DNA of 64,000 nucleotides from Chitinophaga jiangningensis (GTDB taxonomy: Bacteria; Bacteroidota; Bacteroidia; Chitinophagales; Chitinophagaceae): the NCBI RefSeq assembly GCF_900142605.1, contig NZ_FRBL01000011.1, positions 124,001-188,000 of the forward strand, written 5' to 3'. Position 1 is the stretch's first letter, and each line of letters opens with the position of its first letter. Positions 34,504 to 44,097 of the stretch are shown one piece after another. The notes beneath the pieces were generated by a model. It saw only the letters and a program-made list of their open reading frames with translations. It searched no databases and was not told the origin of the DNA. The position numbers and the translations under genes were made by a program.

Positions 34504-36648
34504 ATGAAACAATTTTACCTTCTTATCCTGTTATTGCTCTATTATAAAACCGGAACAGGCCAGCAATACGCCACCAGCCAAACAAACGGAATAACCGGTA
34601 TCTGCCTGCTGTGCAATGTAGCCAACCCCAACAATGCTATTGACAACAATGATCTCGGAAATTACTCCAGCCTCAATATCACAGCAGGACTGCTTGGGGT
34701 AACCGTTTTTCAGACCCTCATCTTCCCAGCCACTGCCGGAGGCAGCTGCGATTCCCTGTTCATCGGGGTGGGCACCAGTGGCAGCATCAGCGTGAACCTC
34801 CTGGGAGGCATCAGTGTCCAGACATACCTGGGAACTTCCGCCAACAACGACTTACAAGTGGTGGACAGTAGCCACTTCCGGTTTACAGGAACAAACACGG
34901 GTGAAATACTGTTACGCCCGGTGGGCACCTTCGACCGGGTAAAGATTACCTTCACCAGTAGTCTTGCTGGCCTGCTGACCAGCCTGCGCTTATTTTACGC
35001 CGGTTACAAACCTGCGGTACCAACGCCGGCAGCAACTGACAGTATAGCTATCTGCTCCGGGGACAGTGCCACCGTATCAGCCGTACCTCCGGCAGGAGCC
35101 ACTGTTTCCTGGTACAGTGCTCCATCAGGCGGAACATTGCTTCATACCGGCAATAGCTACACGTTTACTCCCCCAGCAACCGTAACAGTATATGCCATTG
35201 CGGGAATTGGCAGCTGTAGCAGTGCTCCAAAGCCGGTTACGGTGATCGTTAATCCTTTGCCGGCAAAACCAGTTTATTCCGTACCACAGGGCAGGCAGTG
35301 TAATGACCAATCTCTTGTTATCAGTAATCACACCACCGGCCTTAGCTATTCAGTAAATGTAAATTATACCGGAAGCGGAAATCTTAATAAAGACACCAGC
35401 TTCACAGTACAACATTCAAATACAATTACGATAAAAGACCTGGGATATTATTTCAATGCTACAGCCAGTATCTCCATCAGGGCTATAAATGATACCACCG
35501 GTTGTATTTCTGACAGTACCAACCGTGCATTCATCTTCGGTGGCCACGCGGCAAGGGCAGTGGTAACCGGCGACAGTGCCATCATCTGCAAAGGCGATTC
35601 TGTTACGCTCAACGCCAATTTACTAAACGACCCATCCGGAACCAATCTTGCACTTATTAAATGGTACGATACACCCGTAAACGGTACCTTGCTCTACACC
35701 GGACATAACTTCAAAAGTAAACCGGATACCACTGTCACCTATTATGTTACCGCTGCTTTTGAATGTGACTATCCCGTACGTACACCCGCCAAGGTGATAG
35801 TAAAGAAGTTAGCGCTGCCAGATTTCACAGTACCACAGGGCGTAGCATGCGGTGTGCAGCAGCTACCGCTGAATAACAGGCAACCCGGTTACTATTATGC
35901 AGCCAGATTCGTTTACCGCAGCTTCCTTGGTGTTATGAAAGATACCTCCTACTATAGCTATTCCTCCCAGTATGTCACTACACCGCCCATATTTCCTATC
36001 CTTCCAGTGGATGTGCTGGTATACCTGCAGGCAATAGACTCCGTCAGCGGATGTAAATCAGATACAGCACAGATGACCTACAGCATGGGCGGTTATGCAT
36101 TACAACCTTCCACAACACAGGACTCAGTGCAGATCTGCAACGGATCAGCCGTAACCCTGCATAGCTATATCCCCGGATTCAACGATCCAACCGTGCGGTT
36201 CCGGTGGTACAGTGCTGCTACAGGTGGTACCTTATTATCTTCAGCAGACTCACTGGTGGTAAGTCCTTTGGGTACCACCACCTACTATGCTTCTGCAGGT
36301 TATGAATGTCAATTCCCTGCCAGAACGCCTGTAACCGTTGTTGTATCGGATTGTAATGCCCTGAAGGGGCAGGCGCTTCAAAGTGTTTCATTACATCCAC
36401 GTACCATAACATATGACAAAGGAATCTACCCTAACCCAACAACAGGCACAATTTTCCTTGATTTCAAACAGGATATTACGGGCAGCCTGCTGCAAATATT
36501 TGATATCAACGGACGGGAATTATTACGGGAAGTGCTGGCCTCTAATCGCTTTAATTTTCAAAACAGAATACCGTCCGGCGGACTTTACCTGGTTAAAGTT
36601 TCCAGAAACAATGAGGTGATTTACCAGCAAAAAATAATCTTAAAATAG
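34504..36648 (+). CDS. T9SS-exported Ig-repeat surface protein
   Basis: A 714-residue secreted protein. After a signal peptide (ending near GTGQQ) come an N-terminal domain (about 20-170), three related Ig-like segments with the pattern ICSGDSATV/ICKGDSVTL/ICNGSAVTL and SWYSAPSGGTLL/KWYDTPVNGTLL/RWYSAATGGTLL, and a C-terminal type IX sorting domain (about 635-714, IYPNPTTG to YQQKIILK). No catalytic domain is visible. Such proteins of Bacteroidota are usually adhesins or cell-surface structural proteins. The ATG at 34504 is the only good start. Confidence 0.85.
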   Translation: MKQFYLLILLLLYYKTGTGQQYATSQTNGITGICLLCNVANPNNAIDNNDLGNYSSLNITAGLLGVTVFQTLIFPATAGGSCDSLFIGVGTSGSISVNLLGGISVQTYLGTSANNDLQVVDSSHFRFTGTNTGEILLRPVGTFDRVKITFTSSLAGLLTSLRLFYAGYKPAVPTPAATDSIAICSGDSATVSAVPPAGATVSWYSAPSGGTLLHTGNSYTFTPPATVTVYAIAGIGSCSSAPKPVTVIVNPLPAKPVYSVPQGRQCNDQSLVISNHTTGLSYSVNVNYTGSGNLNKDTSFTVQHSNTITIKDLGYYFNATASISIRAINDTTGCISDSTNRAFIFGGHAARAVVTGDSAIICKGDSVTLNANLLNDPSGTNLALIKWYDTPVNGTLLYTGHNFKSKPDTTVTYYVTAAFECDYPVRTPAKVIVKKLALPDFTVPQGVACGVQQLPLNNRQPGYYYAARFVYRSFLGVMKDTSYYSYSSQYVTTPPIFPILPVDVLVYLQAIDSVSGCKSDTAQMTYSMGGYALQPSTTQDSVQICNGSAVTLHSYIPGFNDPTVRFRWYSAATGGTLLSSADSLVVSPLGTTTYYASAGYECQFPARTPVTVVVSDCNALKGQALQSVSLHPRTITYDKGIYPNPTTGTIFLDFKQDITGSLLQIFDINGRELLREVLASNRFNFQNRIPSGGLYLVKVSRNNEVIYQQKIILK

Positions 36649-36663
36649 CCATTTCTTAAATAG

Positions 36664-36706
36664 GGTGCTGCTTCTCCCACATAAGGGAGGCAGCACCTTT
36701 GTATTT
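36664..36706 (+). terminator. Terminator after Ig-repeat gene
   Basis: An 8-bp stem (36664-36671 with 36690-36697, GGTGCTGC / GCAGCACC) is extended by an inner CTCCC/GGGAG stem and followed by TTTGTATTT. It is back to back with the GH16 terminator on the other strand. Confidence 0.8.
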
Positions 36707-36711
36707 AAACG

Positions 36712-36736
36712 AAAAAGCCACGCTAGAAAGCGTGGC
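36712..36736 (-). terminator. Terminator after GH16 gene
   Basis: An 8-bp stem (36717-36724 with 36729-36736, GCCACGCT / AGCGTGGC) with a 4-base loop, followed on the minus strand by five T residues. Confidence 0.85.
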
Positions 36737-36758
36737 CTGATACATCACCCAAAAATAA

Positions 36759-37949
36759 CTAGATATGAAAGGCCTCCCAGCCTCCAATCGCAGTACGGTT
36801 GCAAGTCATTGCCTGTGTCCCGTTTTCCGATGACACATACCTGCCATTATTGCCCCGCAGCGATATGGTGCCGTCAGCATTAACAATCCAGTCAAACTTT
36901 TCCCAGTCGCCAATAGTGGTGCGATTACAGGTAATCGGATTGACGCCGTTTTCTGACGAAACATATTTTCCCATAGACTGTAGTGCTACCTTCCCTCCAC
37001 CTGCATCCACCACGGTAAACTGCTCCCAGGCCTGCGCGGTGGTACGGGTACAGGTCATCGCCTGGGTACCGTTTTCACCACTTACATAGGCATTGTTAAA
37101 GCCCCTGAGCGTAATGGTTTGCCCGATAGGTGTGGACGTTTGCGTCATCGAATACACCCGCACATAGTCTACATACATACTTGCCGGCAGCTTACTCTCA
37201 TCCACGGTTTGACCGGGAAAATCTCCTGCCACTGCAAGATTTAATATTATAAAGAACGGATTATGGAACTCCTCGGTACTGTTGATGTTGTTCAGGATAT
37301 TCGCCGTAGCAAACTGTACACCATCCAGGTACCAGCGGATACTGCTCGCATCCCACTCTACCGCATACACGTGATAGTTTTCCGGTGTTGTGGTGGTAGT
37401 GCCGCCATACGACACATGCCCGTTCGCGTTCCAGTGAATAGTGCCATAAATGGTACTGCTGGTATTGATGCGCTCCATAATGTCAATTTCACCGCATGCC
37501 GGCCATCCTACTGAACCAATGTTGTTGCCCAACATCCAGAAGGCAGGCCATAAACCCTGACCGGAAGGCAGCTTGATACTGGCCTCTATACGGCCATATT
37601 TTACACTGAAGTGTCCCGATGTATTCAAACGGGCAGAGGTATACGGCATCCCTCCCACACTTTGCTTCCTGGCAGTAATCACCAGATTACCGTTGCTCAC
37701 ACTCGCATTTGCCGCCTGGTAATACTGCTTTTCGTTGTTTACATTCGGGCCGATCTCGAAATTCCAGTTGTTGGTGTTTACACTGGTACCGTTAAACTCA
37801 TCGGACCATACCAGGTTATACGATACGGCTTCTGTAGCAGCTTTAACTTTACTATCAACCTGCTGCTCCTGCTTATTTTCATGGTCCTTCGTACAGGACA
37901 TCAGGGCGAGCATTACGCATACGCCCACGTGGAATGGATTTGCTTTCAT
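36759..37949 (-). CDS. GH16 beta-glucanase with fascin-like beta-trefoil domain
   Basis: A 396-residue secreted lipoprotein started at ATG 37949 (the frame is open to 37976). Lipobox ALMSC. The GH16 jelly-roll catalytic domain (about 55-275) carries the signature GEIDIMERI, with two Glu and one Asp as nucleophile, acid/base and assisting residues, as in laminarinases/lichenases (beta-1,3 or beta-1,3-1,4-glucan endohydrolases). The C-terminal about 120 residues hold three near-identical blocks with YVSGENG/YVSSENG and TCNRT, which is a fascin-like beta-trefoil, presumably glucan-binding. It is the second gene of an operon with GH5 (54 bases apart). Confidence 0.92.
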   Translation of the reverse strand: MKANPFHVGVCVMLALMSCTKDHENKQEQQVDSKVKAATEAVSYNLVWSDEFNGTSVNTNNWNFEIGPNVNNEKQYYQAANASVSNGNLVITARKQSVGGMPYTSARLNTSGHFSVKYGRIEASIKLPSGQGLWPAFWMLGNNIGSVGWPACGEIDIMERINTSSTIYGTIHWNANGHVSYGGTTTTTPENYHVYAVEWDASSIRWYLDGVQFATANILNNINSTEEFHNPFFIILNLAVAGDFPGQTVDESKLPASMYVDYVRVYSMTQTSTPIGQTITLRGFNNAYVSGENGTQAMTCTRTTAQAWEQFTVVDAGGGKVALQSMGKYVSSENGVNPITCNRTTIGDWEKFDWIVNADGTISLRGNNGRYVSSENGTQAMTCNRTAIGGWEAFHI

Positions 37950-38003
37950 GGGTTTTACACTTATAAAAGTTAACAATAGAGGGGTGATATACTGTCTTCA
38001 TAA

Positions 38004-39761
38004 TTACTTCCTTTTAAATTCCAGTTGACTAAATAAACAGCCTCCTTTGGCAAACACAACGCGGATCCGGTTTTCACCTTTATCCAGCTTCACAGCCGGT
38101 ACAGCCACCTGCTGCCATCCCGCCGCAGCCGGCACCGCCAGGCCCGTTGCCACATCTTTGCCGTTTACCTGTACAGCCAGCACCGCATCGGCGCTGTCTT
38201 TAGCCACTGTCAGATTAATAGTGTAACTCCCTGCTTTTGGCACTTTTACAGTGTATTGCAACCATTCGGTATCTTCTGTATTAAATATGTAATAAGCTCC
38301 TTTATCTGCTTTGATATCCACTCCATCATTGCGGTAAGCCATCCCGCGATTGCCACGTGTATTTACACCGGGCGTATAATGATAACTCGCGGTATCCCTG
38401 TCGCTATAGGCGTAACCGTTACCCCCCAGGTCATAGTCCACCGCTTTCACTACCGCAGCATTTCCAATCACGTGCTCGCGGAACGGAATAGCCTCCGTAC
38501 TACGGACTTGCCTGAACATCGCATCCACCACATCTCTATGCACAATTGTATTTTCTGCTTTTGTATTACTTACAAATTCCTTCAGTGCCATGTACGCCGC
38601 ATCCGCAGCTGGCTGCTCCCCTTTCCCGTTCCAGGAATCCAGTATCGCCTGAAACCCGGGATTAATGCGGATCTCCATTGGCTGATTAAAACCAATCTTC
38701 TTTTGCTGCCACCAGGCCCAGCCAATATCATTGCGCTCCACCAAACTGATCACATGCTGATACCAGTTGTTACTGTTTTCACCTGATTCCCCTAACCACA
38801 GCGGTACATTGTACTGCTCCCTTAATGCCTTAAAGCGTGCGATAGACGCTTCATCCGGGAAGTTGCCATACTTATGGAAGCTCAACACCATATTTTCGTC
38901 CCACGTTGGTAGTATACCGTTATAGTTATTCCCGAAGGCGTTTCCTTCTATTATTATAATATGCTTTTTGTCTACCTCCCTGATGGCAGCTGTAATCTCC
39001 TGCATCAGTTTCTTCAGCGGTGCATTGGTTTTCTCTTTGCCACCAGATTTATCGGCAGGATCTTCAAAGCCCCAGTTAGGTTCATTGATGATATCATACC
39101 CACCAATCCATGGCTCGTTGGCATAACGGGCCGCTAACTTTTTCCATAGCGCCACCGTTTTCACCTGGTTGGCTTCACTCTCCCACAGCGATGGCCTTTC
39201 GGGATGCCTGTCGGAAATCGGCAGGTCATTTCCCTGCCCGCCAGGCGCTGCATGCAAGTCCAGGATCAGGTATAAATGATTGGCCTTACACCAGGAAAGC
39301 AAAGAGTCCGTCAGCGCAAAGCCTGCTTCCTTCCAGGTTTGCTGCCCTGCCACCGGCTCATCTTCTACCGCCGGCGTATATAATTCATAATGCATGGGGA
39401 GCCGCACGGAATTAAATCCCCAGGCCGCCAATGAATCGATATCTGCTTTAGTGGTATGACTCGTCAGCCAGCTATTATATATTTCGGTCGTTTTTTCCGG
39501 CCCTACCAGCTCCTGTATCTTCGCTTTAATTTTATATTGCTGCCCCACATTACCCAACCGGAACATGTAACCTTCCTGCAGCATCCATCCACCAAGGCCC
39601 ATCCCCCTGAGGATCACCTTTTCATTTTTTTCGTTGACAATAATATGACCCTTCGCTTTGAGATATCCCTGACCGTTAGCCAGTAATCCGAACAGTAAGA
39701 AAAGCGTTGAAAGTACCATTACTCTTTTGGCAAAAGAGGCATCATAACCGTGAAATCGCAT
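38004..39761 (-). CDS. GH5 family glycoside hydrolase with carbohydrate-binding domain
   Basis: A 585-residue secreted protein with an N-terminal signal (hydrophobic VMVLSTLFLLFGLL to NGQ; an alternative start is the Met at residue 15). The GH5 (beta/alpha)8 catalytic domain (about 40-410) has acid/base Glu in DIINEPNW and nucleophile Glu in LWLGESGEN. GH5 covers endoglucanases, beta-1,3-glucanases and mannanases; pairing with GH16 suggests a beta-glucan substrate. The last about 135 residues form a CBM6/CBM35-like beta-sandwich (WLQYTVKVPKAGSYTINLTVA). It is first in the GH5-GH16 operon and divergent from the sensor-regulator. Confidence 0.92.
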   Translation of the reverse strand: MRFHGYDASFAKRVMVLSTLFLLFGLLANGQGYLKAKGHIIVNEKNEKVILRGMGLGGWMLQEGYMFRLGNVGQQYKIKAKIQELVGPEKTTEIYNSWLTSHTTKADIDSLAAWGFNSVRLPMHYELYTPAVEDEPVAGQQTWKEAGFALTDSLLSWCKANHLYLILDLHAAPGGQGNDLPISDRHPERPSLWESEANQVKTVALWKKLAARYANEPWIGGYDIINEPNWGFEDPADKSGGKEKTNAPLKKLMQEITAAIREVDKKHIIIIEGNAFGNNYNGILPTWDENMVLSFHKYGNFPDEASIARFKALREQYNVPLWLGESGENSNNWYQHVISLVERNDIGWAWWQQKKIGFNQPMEIRINPGFQAILDSWNGKGEQPAADAAYMALKEFVSNTKAENTIVHRDVVDAMFRQVRSTEAIPFREHVIGNAAVVKAVDYDLGGNGYAYSDRDTASYHYTPGVNTRGNRGMAYRNDGVDIKADKGAYYIFNTEDTEWLQYTVKVPKAGSYTINLTVAKDSADAVLAVQVNGKDVATGLAVPAAAGWQQVAVPAVKLDKGENRIRVVFAKGGCLFSQLEFKRK

Positions 39762-39839
39762 ACGTGAACGTGAATTTATAGCTGGTGAATCACTACCGCT
39801 AAAGTCTGTAAAACTCCCGACATTGCTGCATTTACGGGT

Positions 39840-39911
39840 ACGTCATTTCTACTACACACCCACTGTAGTGGCACTTATGCCCTCCAAATTGCACACGTCA
39901 TACCTACTACA
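39840..39911. promoter_or_regulatory. 17-bp direct repeat and palindrome in the GH5/regulator divergent region
   Basis: ACGTCATnnCTACTACA occurs at 39840-39856 and 39895-39911 (15 of 17 positions identical, 55 bases apart, about five turns of the helix). Overlapping the first copy is an inverted pair ACTACA (39851-39856) and TGTAGT (39864-39869). A further short repeat CTrCATTTACG lies at 39826-39836 and 39923-39933, the latter touching a TACATTTA -7-like element before the ATG. It is the likely binding region of the divergently encoded LuxR-type regulator. Confidence 0.6.
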
Positions 39912-39936
39912 ATAAAAAATTTCTACATTTACGATT

Positions 39937-42813
39937 ATGAAGTTTATCGGGCATCTGCTATTCCTTATACTGTTACTGGTAAGCACCACGTTATCCGCTC
40001 AGCAAACTATCGGGCTGCCTGCTATTGCCAACTACGACCGCACTGTTTACAAAGGCAACGGGCAGACCTACGATGTGACCATGGATAAAAATAGTATCCT
40101 CTACTTTGCCAACAATGAAGGCCTCATCTCCTTCAACGGCAGCAACTGGCACCTGCACCCGGTGCCAAATAAAACCCGCGTGCGATCTGTTAAAGCCACG
40201 CCGGATGGCCGGATTTACGTAGGTGCCCAGGATGATTTCGGTTATTTTCTCCCCGATAAGAATGGTAACCTGGTATATACCTCCCTCAAACAAAATATAC
40301 CGGAAGGCAAACGACAGTTTGCAGATGTATGGAATATTGAAACCATGGAGGGCAACATCTTCTTCAGGACCAATAACAAAATATTCCGCCTCAATAATAA
40401 GGGTAAAATTGACGTTACTTTTTCCAGAATGGAATGGAAAATAATGGGCTCCAGTGGTAAACACCTCTACGCGGAAGACAATGCAGTAGGGCTTTTCCGC
40501 TATGAAAACCAGGAATGGAAATTATGGTGCACCACCCTCACCGACAAACAACTGGTGATCAGCGCTGTACTCAGCGAAAGCAATGATACCCTGCTGGTAG
40601 CCACCATCAAAAACGGCCTGTACAAAATTTATCAGAACCAGGTAATCCCCGTCACCACCGCTGCTGACGAGGCTTTCCGCAACACGCATATCTACTGCGG
40701 GCTGCAGCTCAGTCCTACCCAGTACGCCATCGGCACCTTCAGCAATGGCCTTTATATAATAGACCTGCCCAGTGGCCGCATCCTGCAACAATTCACCCGC
40801 AACGAAGGCCTGCAAAGCAATAACATCCTCCGCATTTTCAGCGATACACGCAGTAATCTGTGGCTCACGCTCGAAAACGGAATCGACAACCTCCACTACA
40901 ACGCAGCCATCAAACGCATCGCACCGGATAAAGGAAACCTGCTGGGGGCCTATACGGCCAGCATCTTTCAAAACAAACTATACGTAGGCACCATCGATGG
41001 ATTGTATGTTTCCAACCTCGACAATAACACCGACATCAGTTTGTCCAAAGGCACCTTCAGCCGCATTCCTAAAACATCCGGACAGGTATGGAATTTACAC
41101 GTGTACAACGGACACCTGTTGATGGGGCACAACGATGGTACGTTTGAAATCAGTAACATGAATGTTACACCGCTGCTAACGGATATCGGCAGCTGGACCT
41201 ATCTGCCCGTAGGCGGGCGACTGATCACAGGTTGCTACAACGGCCTGGCCGCCGCTACGTTGCAGCAGGGAAAATTTACCGTGCAACGGCATATCAACGG
41301 ACTCTATGAATCACTGCGTTTCCTCGCACCTGATGATACCGCGCATGTATGGTCCTCCCACCCTTACAGAGGCATTTATCGCCTGCACTTTATCAACGAT
41401 TCTTTGCGCTTTGACTTATACACGCAAAAGGATGGCTTGCCATCTAACGATAATAATTTTGTATTTACCCTGCAAGGCAAAATGGTGGCTGCCACGCAGG
41501 CGGGTATATACGAATACCAGCCTGACAGCAATAAATTTGCACCTTCCAAAAAATGGCAGCCACTGTTTCAGCAGCTGCCGGTACAATACCTCCGCGAAGA
41601 TGCACAGGGAAATATCTGGTTTGTGTCCGCCAACAAAGTGGGGCTGGCAGATACCAAATCCAACCGCATCATCTACTTCCCGGAACTCACGGATCACATC
41701 ATCACGGGATTTGAATTCATCTATCCATATGACAACGAAAATATCCTGCTCGCCGGTGATAAGGGACTCATACATCTCAACTATAAAAAATATAACCAGC
41801 AACACACCGGCGCCAAAGTGCTGATGGGCGCTATCCTCACCGGCACCCGCCGCACGGATAGCCTGCTTTATGGCGGCTACCCCGGTACCAGCCCGGCCAA
41901 TGAACCCAGCCTGGCCAACGCTTTCCGCAATTTCAGGTTTGAATTTTCTTCACCTCCCATCAACCAGAACAATAATATATTATACGCCTACCAGCTGGAA
42001 GGCTACGATAAAGAGTTTTCTGAATGGTCGCCCAAAACGGAGAAAGAATATACCAACCTGCCATTCGGACATTATCGCTTCCTCGTGAAAGCGAAGGATA
42101 ACATGGGCAACGTTTCCCCGCTGGCCACCTACAGCTTTTACATTCAGCCAGCCTGGTACCAAACCTGGTTTGCCTGCTGCGTTTATGTATTTCTGTTAGT
42201 ACTGGCTGGCTACCTCGTATACCAGCGCCAGCGCAAACGGCTGACAGCACAGCAACAGCGCCACCTCAAAGAGCAGGAACAACTGATAGTAAGCCATCAG
42301 CTGGAAATGGAACGCCATGAAATGCAACTGGTGAAACTCCGCAACGAAAAGCTGCAGGCCGATGTACAACATAAAAACAAGGAGCTGGCCACCGCCGCCA
42401 TGAACATTGTACAGAAAGGAAAAACGTTGTCGGATATAAAAGAAGCCTTCCTGGAAGCGATCAAAAAGCTGAGCGATCCCGCGCCCATGCCTAAGTTCCG
42501 TAAAGTGATGAAGCTGTTTGAAGAAGCGGAAAATAATGAGGACGACTGGACTGAATTCTCCCGGCACTTTGATGAAGTACATAATAACTTCCTCCTTACC
42601 CTCAAGAAAAAATTCCCGGAGCTCACCACTACGGACCTGAAATTATGCGCCTACCTGCGCATCAATCTTACCACTAAAGAGATTGCTCAAACCATGGGTA
42701 TTTCCGTGCGTGGCGTGGAAACCAGCCGTTACCGGCTGCGTAAGAAACTGGAAATTCCGGGAGAAACGAACCTGTTCGACTTTCTAATGGACGTGACCAT
42801 GACGGAATCATAA
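39937..42813 (+). CDS. Membrane sensor-regulator: propeller, triple-tyrosine domain, LuxR-type HTH
   Basis: A 958-residue one-protein sensor. After a signal anchor, the periplasmic part has a two-component-regulator propeller (about 30-650, with repeats like VWNIETMEGNIFF and NEGLQSNNILRIFSDTRSNLWL) and a Y_Y_Y domain (about 670-735). One TM helix follows (about 745-765, FACCVYVFLLVLAGYLVY), then a cytoplasmic coiled coil (about 770-840) and a LuxR-type HTH (about 895-950, TTDLKLCAYLRINLTTKEIA). No kinase domain is present, so it should pass the glycan signal straight to DNA. It is divergent from GH5-GH16, the presumed targets. Its stop overlaps by 6 bases the stop of the convergent histidine kinase gene. 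Confidence 0.92.
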   Translation: MKFIGHLLFLILLLVSTTLSAQQTIGLPAIANYDRTVYKGNGQTYDVTMDKNSILYFANNEGLISFNGSNWHLHPVPNKTRVRSVKATPDGRIYVGAQDDFGYFLPDKNGNLVYTSLKQNIPEGKRQFADVWNIETMEGNIFFRTNNKIFRLNNKGKIDVTFSRMEWKIMGSSGKHLYAEDNAVGLFRYENQEWKLWCTTLTDKQLVISAVLSESNDTLLVATIKNGLYKIYQNQVIPVTTAADEAFRNTHIYCGLQLSPTQYAIGTFSNGLYIIDLPSGRILQQFTRNEGLQSNNILRIFSDTRSNLWLTLENGIDNLHYNAAIKRIAPDKGNLLGAYTASIFQNKLYVGTIDGLYVSNLDNNTDISLSKGTFSRIPKTSGQVWNLHVYNGHLLMGHNDGTFEISNMNVTPLLTDIGSWTYLPVGGRLITGCYNGLAAATLQQGKFTVQRHINGLYESLRFLAPDDTAHVWSSHPYRGIYRLHFINDSLRFDLYTQKDGLPSNDNNFVFTLQGKMVAATQAGIYEYQPDSNKFAPSKKWQPLFQQLPVQYLREDAQGNIWFVSANKVGLADTKSNRIIYFPELTDHIITGFEFIYPYDNENILLAGDKGLIHLNYKKYNQQHTGAKVLMGAILTGTRRTDSLLYGGYPGTSPANEPSLANAFRNFRFEFSSPPINQNNNILYAYQLEGYDKEFSEWSPKTEKEYTNLPFGHYRFLVKAKDNMGNVSPLATYSFYIQPAWYQTWFACCVYVFLLVLAGYLVYQRQRKRLTAQQQRHLKEQEQLIVSHQLEMERHEMQLVKLRNEKLQADVQHKNKELATAAMNIVQKGKTLSDIKEAFLEAIKKLSDPAPMPKFRKVMKLFEEAENNEDDWTEFSRHFDEVHNNFLLTLKKKFPELTTTDLKLCAYLRINLTTKEIAQTMGISVRGVETSRYRLRKKLEIPGETNLFDFLMDVTMTES

Positions 42814-44097
42814 ATCAATCGTAAATACCGTCTCGCCCGGTGCCACCGTTTTCAAAGAAAATGCAAAGCCGTGCTGTAACAGGATTTCCTTCACCAGTGT
42901 AAGTCCTATTCCCTGTCCATCCTTCTTGTTGCTGAAGAAAGGCGTAAACAGCTGGGCGGCCACGGCGTCGCTGATACCTTTTCCATTATCCGTTACCGTA
43001 AGCCGGCGCTGCGCAGCGTCCAGGGTCACCACCACCTTCCCTTCGCGGGCAACCGCTTCCAGGGAGTTTTTGATGATGTTGATCAATGCCTGCTCGAGCA
43101 ACTGCTGATCAGCCGGCACCTGCATCTCACCGGAAATAATTTGCAATTGCAAAGTAGTATGCTGCATATTTGCAGCTGGTTGCAACAGCATACAGGTATG
43201 CTCCAGCAGCCTGTTTAAAGAGAGAGGCACGGGATGGGCCGTGGGAAGCCGCACCACATCCGCAAAGTTGCGCATGAAAGTATTAAGGTTGTAATTACGA
43301 TCAATGGCTACCTGCAAACTATCCATCAGCAAGCCTTCGCGGGGAATACAGGGGGAATGCTGCACCGACTGTAAAATAGAATTCACCGGGCCTATCGTGT
43401 TGTTTACCTCATGCGCCATCATCCGGATCACTTTACCGTAAGCCTTTTTCTCGGCTGCCAGGATTTCTTCCGTCAGCTCTTCCAGCATAATAAAATGCCT
43501 CGGAAAGCCGCGGTCTATAAAATGTGATTTTTGAATTTTGTAGGTAGAGATGCCATCCAGCGTGATGGTTTGTGACTTGCCCGACTGCAACGCAGCTATT
43601 TCGCGCCACACAGGATGCTGTAGTTCCCCTATACTTTTGCGGCATACCATATTTTCGCTGGTACCCAGCACCTGCAAGGCTTTGGGGTTGGCCTGCTGCA
43701 CCACATCTTCGTAGTCCAGTATAATGATACCCGTGGGTGAGGTCTGAATTAATTTCTCGAGAAAGAAATGCTGCTGCTCCTGTTTCACCCGTTCTTTACG
43801 CAGCTCATCAATCATGTTGTTATACACGCTGATGAGTTTGTCCAGCTCATGCTGCCCCGTAGGTTGAAACTTCACATTGAAATCCCGCTCCCGGATAGCA
43901 TCTACGCCACGCATCAAAAAGGCAAGTGGCCGCGCCAGCTGGCGGTATAGTCGCCATGCAATAATGGCGGACACCAGCACCAGCGATTCACTCACCATAA
44001 ACCAGACCCTGTTTTTTTCAAACAGCAACCAGCACAGCACCAATACCACCAGGTGCAGTATACCCAGGAACAGGAGATACTTAATCCTCAGTTTCAT
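42808..44097 (-). CDS. NtrB-like sensor histidine kinase of efflux operon
   Basis: A 429-residue kinase: two TM helices near the N terminus (about 7-50) with almost no periplasmic loop, a HAMP region, a PAS domain (about 115-220), the H-box MMAHEVNNTIGPVNS, and a HATPase domain (N-box INIIKNSLEA, DNGKGIS, GQGIGLTLVKEI). The lack of a large sensor loop suggests it reads a membrane or cytoplasmic signal, or the state of the efflux permeases. It overlaps the response regulator gene by 17 bases, so translation is coupled. It is the last of seven genes in the operon. Confidence 0.92.
   Translation of the reverse strand: MKLRIKYLLFLGILHLVVLVLCWLLFEKNRVWFMVSESLVLVSAIIAWRLYRQLARPLAFLMRGVDAIRERDFNVKFQPTGQHELDKLISVYNNMIDELRKERVKQEQQHFFLEKLIQTSPTGIIILDYEDVVQQANPKALQVLGTSENMVCRKSIGELQHPVWREIAALQSGKSQTITLDGISTYKIQKSHFIDRGFPRHFIMLEELTEEILAAEKKAYGKVIRMMAHEVNNTIGPVNSILQSVQHSPCIPREGLLMDSLQVAIDRNYNLNTFMRNFADVVRLPTAHPVPLSLNRLLEHTCMLLQPAANMQHTTLQLQIISGEMQVPADQQLLEQALINIIKNSLEAVAREGKVVVTLDAAQRRLTVTDNGKGISDAVAAQLFTPFFSNKKDGQGIGLTLVKEILLQHGFAFSLKTVAPGETVFTIDL

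Noticed and set aside
36790..37110. Triplicated DNA segment
   Set aside because: It is the coding sequence of the three fascin-like trefoil blocks of the GH16 protein, not a mobile or regulatory repeat.
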